DNA from: an uncultured Collinsella sp.
Lineage (GTDB): Bacteria > Actinomycetota > Coriobacteriia > Coriobacteriales > Coriobacteriaceae
Assembly (NCBI GenBank): GCA_900757705.1
Contig: CAAEOW010000076.1
Span: forward strand, 1 to 6,520
DNA length: 6,520 nt
Direction: 5' to 3'
The position numbers and the translations under genes are program-made. The notes under the pieces are model-generated. The model was not told the origin of the DNA and searched no databases. It worked only from the letters and a program-made list of their open reading frames with translations. This document shows positions 1-5,330 of this stretch, piece after piece; the stretch's first letter is position 1, and every line of letters begins with the position of its first letter.

Positions 1-112
1 GGTCAAACGTGGTGACGGCGGCACCGGTCGCCGGATCGCGGTCGATGCGGCTCACGTACACGCCGGGCTCAAGCAGCAGATGGTCAACGGAAAAACTCGC
101 GATGCGCTCCAT
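1..112 (-). CDS. luxS: S-ribosylhomocysteine lyase LuxS (partial, first 37 codons)
   Basis: LuxS cleaves S-ribosylhomocysteine to homocysteine and DPD, the precursor of autoinducer-2, in the activated methyl cycle of the cytoplasm. Only the N-terminus is in the window; the gene runs off the left edge. The peptide starts MERIASFSVDH and continues with PGVYVSR and VTTFD. Aligned by eye to B. subtilis LuxS, Ser6, Phe7, Asp10 and His11 match in position (Ser6 and His11 lie in the substrate site), and Phe36-Asp37 fall where the family has FDIR. The zinc ligands (HxxEH and a later Cys) lie beyond the window. The ATG at 112 has a GAGAGG ribosome site at 120-125 with a 7-nt spacer. A strong terminator lies between it and the upstream kinase gene, so it is probably transcribed from its own promoter. 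The motif pattern makes the family call firm despite the truncation. Confidence 0.85.
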   Translation of the reverse strand, partial: MERIASFSVDHLLLEPGVYVSRIDRDPATGAAVTTFD

Positions 113-176
113 GGCAGATCCTCTCGGTAGTCAATTTAGGACGGGACTCTTTTAGCTGGTTGGAATGGTCGCACCA

Positions 177-206
177 ATCATACCAGTCAAAAAAGCCCCG
201 TCCCAA
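177..206 (-). promoter_or_regulatory. Candidate luxS promoter with extended -10
   Basis: On the minus strand TGGTATGAT (177-185) is an extended -10 element (TGn plus TATGAT, one mismatch from TATAAT). A weak -35 candidate TTGGGA (201-206, four of six) sits 18 nt upstream, inside the 3' arm of the preceding terminator. Initiation near 170 would leave a luxS leader of about 58 nt. Seen by eye only; the -35 is poor, but an extended -10 can work without a good one. Confidence 0.4.
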
Positions 207-227
207 ATGAGCTACCCGGGACGGGGC
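189..227 (-). terminator. Intrinsic terminator after the kinase gene
   Basis: A perfect 10-bp stem, GCCCCGTCCC (218-227) with GGGACGGGGC (195-204), encloses a 13-nt loop and is followed on the minus strand by six T (189-194). This is a textbook Rho-independent terminator, 39 nt past the kinase stop codon, and it separates that operon from luxS. Confidence 0.88.
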
Positions 228-230
228 CCG

Positions 231-265
231 AATGATTTTTTAATCCCCGTCCCAGAAAAATCATT
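231..265. repeat. AT-rich inverted repeat whose loop carries a GGGACGGGG unit
   Basis: AATGATTTTT (231-240) and AAAAATCATT (256-265) form a perfect 10-bp stem directly after the kinase stop codon. The 15-nt loop contains CCCCGTCCC (245-253), read as GGGACGGGG in the minus-strand transcript. That loop is complementary to the 5' arm of the adjacent terminator (218-226), so the two structures could compete or form a loop-to-stem contact. It may instead be only a 3'-end stabilising hairpin. Confidence 0.6.
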
Positions 266-1756
266 CTAGGCAGTGTACGAGATGGTGGCGGCTACGGCGT
301 GGCGCCAGCCGGTGATCTTTTTGGCGCGCTCGTCGGCGGTCATGGCAGGCTCCACGATGCCGCGGGCCCCATAGACGTCGACGACATCGCGCGTATACAT
401 GCCCAGCGCAATGCCGCAGGCCCAGGCCGCACCCAGGCCGCTCATCTCGTCGTTGCTCGCGATGCGGATAGGCGAGCCAACCAAGTCGCTCTCAAACTGC
501 ATCAGGTACGCATCGCGCGTGGGACCGCCGTCAACGCGAAGCTCGGCAAGTGCCGCGCCCGAATCCTCGACCATTGCGTCAATTACGTCAAAGATTTGAT
601 AGGCAATCGATTCGTCTGCAGCTTTTACGAACTCCGCGCGACCCGTGGTGCGCGTCATGCCAAAGACGCAGCCCTCGGCATCACTTGCCCAGTGCGGCGC
701 GCCCAGGCCGGTAAACGCCGGCACAAAGTAGACGCGGCTCGCCGGATTGGCGGCGTAGCACAGGTCGGTGACTTCCTCGGGATTGTTGATGAGCTCCAGG
801 TCGTCGCGCAGCCAGGTCTTGACGGCGCCGGCGTAGCTCACGTTGCCCTCGAGCACGTACTCGGTCACGCCTTCCATACGCCACGCGAGCGAGCTCGAAA
901 GCCCGTGCGAACTGGCGACAAACTCGTTGCCGACATTCATCATGACCGAGCTGCCGGTGCCATAGGTCGCTTTGGCCATGCCGCGGCTGTGGCAACCCTG
1001 CGCAAACAGGGCCGCATGGCTGTCGCCCAGCACGCCGTGCACCGGCACGGGCGCGGGCAAAAAGCCGTCCAGGTCCGTCGTGCCAAAGAGACCATCGGAG
1101 TCGGTCACCTGCGGCAGGCAGGCCGGATCGATGCCAAAAGCCTCGCACACCGGCTCGCTCCAACAGCCACGGCGCAGGTCGAAGAGCTGCGTGCGGCTGG
1201 CATTGGACCAGTCGCAGCGAAACTCCGCACCGCCCGTGAGCGTCCAGACCACCCAGGCATCGATGGTGCCCAGGCACAGCTCGCCCGCCGCCGCGGCCTT
1301 GGCAGCCGCCGGAACGTTCGCGAGGATCCAGGCCATCTTGCCCGCCGGATAGTAGGGCGAGAGCACCAGACCCGTCGTGTCACGCACCAGCTCGGCCACG
1401 CCTTCGCGCGCAGCCAGCTCGTCGCACAGCTCGCGGGCGCGGGCGCACTGCCACACCACGGCATCGCACAGCGGCTCGCCCGTCGTGCGACGCCAGGCAA
1501 CGGTGGTCTCGCGCTGGTTGGAGATGCCAATGCCGGCGATATCTGCCGGATCGACCCCGGTCTCCTCCACCACGGCACGCGCCACGGCCAGCACGCTGGC
1601 GGCAATCTCGGTCGGATCATGGCTCACCCAGCCGGCCTCGTTGACAATCTGGCGATGTGAGCGGTCGGCGCGATGGATCAGATGGCCGCCCTCGTCCACC
1701 AGCAGCGCCTTAGTACCCTGTGTGGACTGATCGATTCCGATGATGTATTTGCTCAT
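266..1756 (-). CDS. FGGY-family carbohydrate kinase, glycerol-kinase-like
   Basis: This 496-aa protein has the length and order of an FGGY kinase of the glycerol kinase branch: N-terminal ATPase start GIDQSTQGTK (7-16), the NQRETT box (80-85), TGLVLSPY (128-135), the catalytic Asp in GDS (244-246), YGTG (265-268), PAFTGLGAP (346-354) and the C-terminal FGGY region (about 362-387). It phosphorylates a polyol or ketose with ATP in the cytoplasm. Residues that bind glycerol in E. coli GlpK are partly kept (Arg-Glu of NQRETT, Tyr135, Asp245), but Gln246 is Ser and Phe270 is Ser, and the usual DQGTTSSR start is DQSTQGTK. I therefore infer a larger, more polar substrate than glycerol and give no glpK symbol. 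The ATG at 1756 has AGGAGAG just upstream. It follows the transketolase genes after 142 nt, which suggests it phosphorylates the ketose made by the isomerase. Automatic annotation may well call it glycerol kinase. Confidence 0.88.
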   Translation of the reverse strand: MSKYIIGIDQSTQGTKALLVDEGGHLIHRADRSHRQIVNEAGWVSHDPTEIAASVLAVARAVVEETGVDPADIAGIGISNQRETTVAWRRTTGEPLCDAVVWQCARARELCDELAAREGVAELVRDTTGLVLSPYYPAGKMAWILANVPAAAKAAAAGELCLGTIDAWVVWTLTGGAEFRCDWSNASRTQLFDLRRGCWSEPVCEAFGIDPACLPQVTDSDGLFGTTDLDGFLPAPVPVHGVLGDSHAALFAQGCHSRGMAKATYGTGSSVMMNVGNEFVASSHGLSSSLAWRMEGVTEYVLEGNVSYAGAVKTWLRDDLELINNPEEVTDLCYAANPASRVYFVPAFTGLGAPHWASDAEGCVFGMTRTTGRAEFVKAADESIAYQIFDVIDAMVEDSGAALAELRVDGGPTRDAYLMQFESDLVGSPIRIASNDEMSGLGAAWACGIALGMYTRDVVDVYGARGIVEPAMTADERAKKITGWRHAVAATISYTA

Positions 1757-1862
1757 GTACTCTCCTGTCTCTCCCGTCGATTCAAAACTAAAACCCGACG
1801 GACAAGGAGCGAGTGGCCGACCGGCTCATGAGAGCGCAGCCGGCCTGCTCAGAATTCAACCT

Positions 1863-1899
1863 AAAAGGATTGGTGCAAACCTGTCCCCGATGCACCAAT
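1863..1899 (-). terminator. Stem-loop at the transketolase stop codon: weak terminator or mRNA-processing hairpin
   Basis: A perfect 9-bp inverted repeat, ATTGGTGCA (1869-1877) and TGCACCAAT (1891-1899), with a 13-nt loop touches the last base of the transketolase stop codon. On the minus strand it is followed by CC and four T (1863-1866). The short T tract and moderate GC suggest partial termination or a 3'-end stabiliser rather than full termination. It would lower kinase expression relative to the three genes before it. A REP-like palindrome is the alternative. Confidence 0.45.
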
Positions 1900-2840
1900 T
1901 ACTCTGCGGGAAGGACCTCGGCGACCGTCTTGGCGATTCCCTCGCCCGTCAGGCCGTAGTGCGCGAAGACCTCGGGGCTCGTGCCGGTGATGACCGGCGC
2001 ATCGGGCAGGGAGAGGCACTTGACCGGACGCGGGCAGTGCTCACCCACGACCTGCGCGACCATGGAACCCAGGCCGCCGAAGGGACTGTGCTCCTCGACG
2101 GTCACGACGGCGCGCGTGGCACCGGCGGCCTCGATCACGGCCTCGGCATCGAGCGGTTTGACGCAGTACATATCGAGCACCGTCGCCGAGATGCCCTGCT
2201 CGGCCAGCAGATCGGCGGCGTCCACGGCATGGCGAACCATCTCGCCGGTGGCGACGATCGTCACATCGGTGCCGCGGCGCACCCAGGTGGCGCGATCCAT
2301 CTGAAACGGGCACTCGTCCTCGGTGTACACGTCCTCGACCGGATTGCGGCCCACGCGGATGTATGCCGGCTTGTTGTCGACAACCAGAGCGCGAACAAGC
2401 TCGGCGGTCTGGAAGCGGTCGCTCGGCAGATACACGCGCATGTTGGGGATCGCGCTCATGGCAGCGATGTCCTGCGCGGAGTGATGGCTCATGCCCAGGG
2501 CGCCGTAGGACACGCCGCCCGAAATGCCGATGAGCTTGACGTTGGTGTTGGAGTACGAAACGTCGACCTTGCACTGCTCATACGAGCGCGTGGTCACAAA
2601 GGACGCCGGCGAGGCGGCCCAGGCCTTCTTGCCGCACGAAGCCATGCCGGCGGCGATGCCCACCAGGTCCTGCTCGGCAATGCCGACCTCAATGGACTGC
2701 TGGGGATACTGATCGAAAAACGGCGTGAGCGATGCGGAGCCGCGGGAGTCGGAGCACAGGACGACGATGTCCTTGTCGGTTGCGGCGGCCTCGAGCAGCG
2801 TGTCGCAGATAACCTTGCGGTTGGCGATCTTGTTAGCCAT
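1899..2840 (-). CDS. Split transketolase, C-terminal subunit (pyrimidine-binding and C-terminal domains)
   Basis: With the ATG at 2840 the product is 313 aa and begins MANKIANRKV. It corresponds to the second half of a full-length transketolase: the pyrimidine-binding domain (about 5-170) with GIAEQDLVGIAAG (53-65), whose Glu55 is the conserved residue that activates thiamine diphosphate, then ALGMSHHSAQDIA (114-126) and IPNMRVYLPSD (131-141), then a C-terminal domain (about 185-310) with GTSPEVFAHYG. The partner gene supplies the diphosphate-binding domain, so neither half should be active alone. An in-frame ATG at 2885 would add 15 residues but lies deep in the upstream gene; the AAGGAGG site at 2847-2853 selects 2840. 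The 8-nt overlap with the upstream stop implies translational coupling and about 1:1 synthesis. DXS and pyruvate dehydrogenase E1-beta are less likely given the paired N-terminal subunit and the SHHSAQDIA form. The ketose substrate is unknown. Confidence 0.93.
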   Translation of the reverse strand: MANKIANRKVICDTLLEAAATDKDIVVLCSDSRGSASLTPFFDQYPQQSIEVGIAEQDLVGIAAGMASCGKKAWAASPASFVTTRSYEQCKVDVSYSNTNVKLIGISGGVSYGALGMSHHSAQDIAAMSAIPNMRVYLPSDRFQTAELVRALVVDNKPAYIRVGRNPVEDVYTEDECPFQMDRATWVRRGTDVTIVATGEMVRHAVDAADLLAEQGISATVLDMYCVKPLDAEAVIEAAGATRAVVTVEEHSPFGGLGSMVAQVVGEHCPRPVKCLSLPDAPVITGTSPEVFAHYGLTGEGIAKTVAEVLPAE

Positions 2841-3669
2841 TGATGGCCTCCTTGTGGGCAGCGAAATCGGCGACGATCTGGGCATATTCCTCGTCGTTGG
2901 GCAGGTGGTGATGCCAGCCGGCCTTGTCCTCCATGACGGGCGAGCCGTAACCCTTCACCGTGTTGAGGATGATGACCGTGGGCTTGCCCTTGGTCTCGGC
3001 GGCCAACGTCAGAGCGGCGTCGATGGCCTGGACGTCGTTGCCCGGAATGGACAGCACGTTCCAACCGAAGGCAGCCCAGCGCTCCTCCTGCGAATCCTGC
3101 TTCATGACGTCCTCGGTGCAACCGCTGATCTGCAGGCGGTTGCGGTCCACGAGCGCGCACAGGTTATCGAGCTGGTAGTTGCCGCCGCTCATGGCGCCCT
3201 CCCAGACCGAGCCCTCGGCAAGCTCGCCGTCGCCCATGATGGTGTAGACGCGATAGTCGCGGCCGTCCATCTTGCCGGCGAGCGCCATGCCCACGGCCAC
3301 GGGCAGGCCGTGACCCAGCGAGCCCGAGTTCATCTCGATGCCCTTGAGCTTGTTGTTGGGGTGGCCGATGTAGGGGCTGCCGAACTTGGAGAAGCGGGCC
3401 TTGACGTCGTCGAGGTCGAGATAGCCCTCGTGGCAAAGCACCGCGTAGTAAGCCTCCATGGCGTGGCCCTTGGAGAGCACGAAGCGGTCGCGGTTGGGAT
3501 CGTCGACGGTCTCGGGCGAAATGTTGAGGTGGTTGGCGTAGAGGGTCATGAGGGCGTCAATCACCGACATGTCGCCGCCGATGTGGCCGCCGGCGCCAGC
3601 CATGATGATATCGACGCAATCGCGGCGAAGGTCCCAACGCAGGGACTCAAGCTCTTCGATAGTTGCCAT
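2833..3669 (-). CDS. Split transketolase, N-terminal thiamine-diphosphate-binding subunit
   Basis: This 278-aa protein matches the first half of transketolase. Visible motifs in order: GAGGHIGGDMS (25-35), DRFVLSKGHA (61-70), GSLGHGLPVAVGMA (116-129), and the thiamine diphosphate/Mg signature GDGELAEG (146-153) followed by DNLCALVDRNR (168-178). GWHHH (251-255) sits where the family keeps a substrate-side His. Full-length bacterial transketolase is about 660 aa; here it is divided into 278 and 313 aa, the archaeal-like two-gene form also found in many Firmicutes and Actinobacteria. The ATG at 3669 is 2 nt past the isomerase stop; its AGGAGAG site lies inside the end of that gene, so the two are coupled. 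The stop at 2833 overlaps the next gene's start by 8 nt. The role is two-carbon ketol transfer between a ketose (phosphate) and an aldose phosphate in the cytoplasm. Whether it serves the general pentose-phosphate pathway or a special sugar is open; the context favours the latter. Confidence 0.93.
   Translation of the reverse strand: MATIEELESLRWDLRRDCVDIIMAGAGGHIGGDMSVIDALMTLYANHLNISPETVDDPNRDRFVLSKGHAMEAYYAVLCHEGYLDLDDVKARFSKFGSPYIGHPNNKLKGIEMNSGSLGHGLPVAVGMALAGKMDGRDYRVYTIMGDGELAEGSVWEGAMSGGNYQLDNLCALVDRNRLQISGCTEDVMKQDSQEERWAAFGWNVLSIPGNDVQAIDAALTLAAETKGKPTVIILNTVKGYGSPVMEDKAGWHHHLPNDEEYAQIVADFAAHKEAING
2847..2853 (-). promoter_or_regulatory. Shine-Dalgarno site fixing the C-terminal subunit start
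   Basis: AAGGAGG on the minus strand, 6 nt before the ATG at 2840 and inside the last codons of the N-terminal subunit gene. It is a near-perfect anti-16S match and rules out the longer in-frame start at 2885. Confidence 0.9.
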
Positions 3670-3671
3670 TT

Positions 3672-5072
3672 CTACTCTCCTCGCAGGTAGGCTTTGACGT
3701 CTTCTTCAATCGGGTCGTATAAGTCGGGGGCGATGCCGATATACTTGCACGCCTCGTAGAGCACCGGCACCACGTTGGCATGAATGGCGACGCAGTGGTG
3801 GATGTAGGGACCCTCAACGATCTTGGCCTCGAGGCGCTTGAGGTTGTCGACCTCGACCCACAGATAGGTGCCCATGCCGGCCGGGCCGTCGATGCCGCGG
3901 GCGTTGCCCAGCAGCAGCGAGTACTCGCCGTTGTCGCCGTCAAAGCGGGCAAGGGTGAGGTCGCCGTGCTTGGCCTCGGCCGTCAGCGCGCCGGGGTGAT
4001 CGAAAGCCAGCGGGTAGGTGAGCTTGGGCTTGACGGCCGCGCAGCTGCAGGGCCAGGGGCCGCAATGCTGCAGCAGCTCGCCGTTCTCGTTATCGGGATG
4101 GCGCACGGTCCAGTCGGCGAACATGCCGCGATGACGGCCCAGGTCGGCGGCCTCGACCATCAGCGCGGTGATGGCGCCATGGATGTCGGTCTCGCATACG
4201 ATAGGGATGCCCATCTCGTTGAGGATGGCGTTGGCGGCGCAGGGCATAATGCCCAACTCATCCTGCAGAGCGTTCCAGCACTGAATGGCGCCGGCGTTGC
4301 AGCCATACTTCTCGACCAGACGCTTCATGGCAATGGCAAGACCGGCGACCGCGGGGACCTTGTCCTCGGGGATGCAGATCTCAAAGCTGTCGCTGATGTG
4401 GGCAAGCATGGCGGCCATGGCCTGCTCGTCAGCCTGGGCGTCGCGCACAGCCTGGACAAGCTCGGTCATGGGGATAGGCGAAAGCTGGATGTTGAACTTC
4501 TCGAGCAGCTCACCCTCGTTGCACATGGTCGACCAGAAGTCGAACGGGCGAGTGGCCATCTGCAGGATGCGGGTGTGCTTGAAGGTCTTGACCACGTTGC
4601 ACACGGCCAAGAAGTCCCAAACGCCGCGCTCGAACTCGGGGTCGGTCAGACGGCAGTTGGTCATGTAGGTGAAGGGAACCTGGAAGCGGCGCAGGACCTT
4701 GCCGGTGGCGAACAGGCCGCACTGGCTATCGCGCAGGCGTGTGCCGTCGGGCTCGGGGCGCTCGTCGCGCGGGCCCCACAACAGTACGGGTAGACCGAGC
4801 TCGCGGGCAAGGCGAGCGCAAACGTACTCGGTGCCAAAGTTGGCGTGGCACAGCATAATGCCATCGACGCCCTCAGCACGGAATTTCTTGACGATGGGCT
4901 CGATATGGCTGTCGTCGAACAGCAGGCCCTCTTCATTGATGTCGTCGATATCCACGATGTCGACGCCGATCTCGCGCAGGCGATCAGCCGTCAGGCCGCG
5001 ATACTTGATTGCGTCCGGCGCGCTAAAGATACTGCGGCGCGTGGGCACAAAGCCGAGCTTGATCTTATCCAT
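3672..5072 (-). CDS. L-fucose/L-arabinose isomerase family protein
   Basis: The 466-aa protein looks like a member of the FucI/AraA-type aldose-ketose isomerase superfamily (COG2407-like), shorter than E. coli FucI (about 590 aa). The N-terminal part (about 1-190) reads as Rossmann-like segments, with GIMLCHANFG (71-80) and GLPVLLWGPRDERP (93-106). The C-terminal catalytic part contains CWNALQDELGIMPC (265-278) and CETDIHGA (293-300), where Glu294/Asp296 align by eye with the END motif holding a FucI metal ligand. GPYIHHCVAIHAN (421-433) offers His425, His426 and His431 as the C-terminal metal or substrate His. Predicted role: Mn-dependent conversion of an aldose to its ketose; the sugar cannot be named. 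It has 16 Cys, including C337, C342 and C344 close together, which is unusual for a cytoplasmic isomerase. The ATG at 5072 has GGGGAGGA 6 nt upstream. It is the first gene of the operon and follows the operator region. The family call is fairly sure; the function is inferred. Confidence 0.8.
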   Translation of the reverse strand: MDKIKLGFVPTRRSIFSAPDAIKYRGLTADRLREIGVDIVDIDDINEEGLLFDDSHIEPIVKKFRAEGVDGIMLCHANFGTEYVCARLARELGLPVLLWGPRDERPEPDGTRLRDSQCGLFATGKVLRRFQVPFTYMTNCRLTDPEFERGVWDFLAVCNVVKTFKHTRILQMATRPFDFWSTMCNEGELLEKFNIQLSPIPMTELVQAVRDAQADEQAMAAMLAHISDSFEICIPEDKVPAVAGLAIAMKRLVEKYGCNAGAIQCWNALQDELGIMPCAANAILNEMGIPIVCETDIHGAITALMVEAADLGRHRGMFADWTVRHPDNENGELLQHCGPWPCSCAAVKPKLTYPLAFDHPGALTAEAKHGDLTLARFDGDNGEYSLLLGNARGIDGPAGMGTYLWVEVDNLKRLEAKIVEGPYIHHCVAIHANVVPVLYEACKYIGIAPDLYDPIEEDVKAYLRGE

Positions 5073-5093
5073 GTACGTCCTCCCCTAATCACA

Positions 5094-5140
5094 TGTTCAG
5101 TAAACAGACGCATGTTTCGTTTTGTTCTGTTTACTAAATG
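5094..5140. promoter_or_regulatory. Paired operator-like sites upstream of the isomerase operon
   Basis: Two 13-bp arms, TTCAGTAAACAGA (5096-5108) and TCTGTTTACTAAA (5126-5138), are inverted repeats of each other with 12 of 13 matches and a 17-nt spacer. Each is itself a near-palindrome around TTTACTAAA (the first, TGTTCAGTAAACA at 5094-5106, pairs in five of six positions). Such short AT-rich palindromes just upstream of an operon next to a lacI-family gene are typical LacI-type operators. They lie about 25 to 65 nt before the start codon, downstream of or across the likely promoter. No confident -35/-10 pair was found here. Confidence 0.5.
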
Positions 5141-5150
5141 TTTTACTCTA

Positions 5151-5218
5151 CTGTTTAGAAGTTTAACGCGAAATACCCGTAGACGGTAGAGAAATCAGCC
5201 TAAACGGTATGTAAACAG
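5151..5218. promoter_or_regulatory. Further TAAACAG-type half-sites upstream of the operon
   Basis: CTGTTTAG (5151-5158), CTAAACGG (5200-5207) and GTAAACAG (5211-5218) repeat the 7-base core of the paired sites closer to the start codon. The spacing between successive sites (24, 50 and 11 nt by start) suggests an upstream auxiliary operator region, possibly for looping. The region also must hold the operon promoter; TTTACA on the minus strand (5212-5217) is a -35-like hexamer without a good -10. Confidence 0.35.
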
Positions 5219-5238
5219 TCTGAACATATAAGGGGAAC

Positions 5239-5268
5239 AAAAAAGAGGACCCCAAAGGACCCTCTTTT
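5239..5268 (-). terminator. Intrinsic terminator of the lacI-family gene
   Basis: AAAAGAGG (5241-5248) pairs with CCTCTTTT (5261-5268); inner C-G and G-U pairs extend the stem to a 4-nt loop. Six A at 5239-5244 give a U tract on the minus strand. It lies 63 nt past the repressor stop codon and isolates the regulator from the operon. A perfect 10-bp palindrome ATAGCGCTAT (5271-5280) sits just before it. Confidence 0.75.
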
Positions 5269-5330
5269 AAATAGCGCTATGTTTACTGCCCTAGCGAGCT
5301 TTGGCACGCTGCAGGCGATGCCGTCTCCGC

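Noticed and set aside
299..1660. Long open frame on the plus strand (453 codons) opposite the kinase gene
   Set aside because: Its translation is rich in Arg, Ala, His and Gly with no recognisable domain; it is the usual antisense shadow of a GC-rich gene, and the opposite strand carries a clear FGGY kinase with a ribosome site.
1..1756. The kinase as an AI-2 kinase (LsrK) because luxS is next to it
   Set aside because: Its motifs (NQRETT, YGTG, PAFTGLGAP) are of the glycerol kinase branch, a strong terminator separates it from luxS, and no lsr transport or processing genes are in the window.
1774..1843. Short inverted repeats CCGTCG/CGACGG (1774-1801) and CCGGCT/AGCCGG (1821-1843) before the kinase
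   Set aside because: Six-base arms in GC-rich sequence are expected by chance, with no T tract and no match to the repressor sites.
1899..2885. Longer form of the transketolase C-terminal subunit starting at 2885
   Set aside because: The added 15 residues lack family similarity and lie inside the upstream gene; AAGGAGG at 2847-2853 fits the ATG at 2840.
1740..3690. Plus-strand open frames opposite the transketolase genes (1740-2843 and 2725-3690)
   Set aside because: Low-complexity Gly/Ala/His/Val/Arg translations with no motifs, exactly opposite well-supported transketolase genes.
3780..4793. Plus-strand open frame opposite the isomerase gene
   Set aside because: Antisense shadow without a ribosome site or known motifs.
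5271..5280. Perfect 10-bp palindrome ATAGCGCTAT
   Set aside because: Too short to call a site alone and unlike the TAAACAG operators; mentioned only as part of the terminator surroundings.
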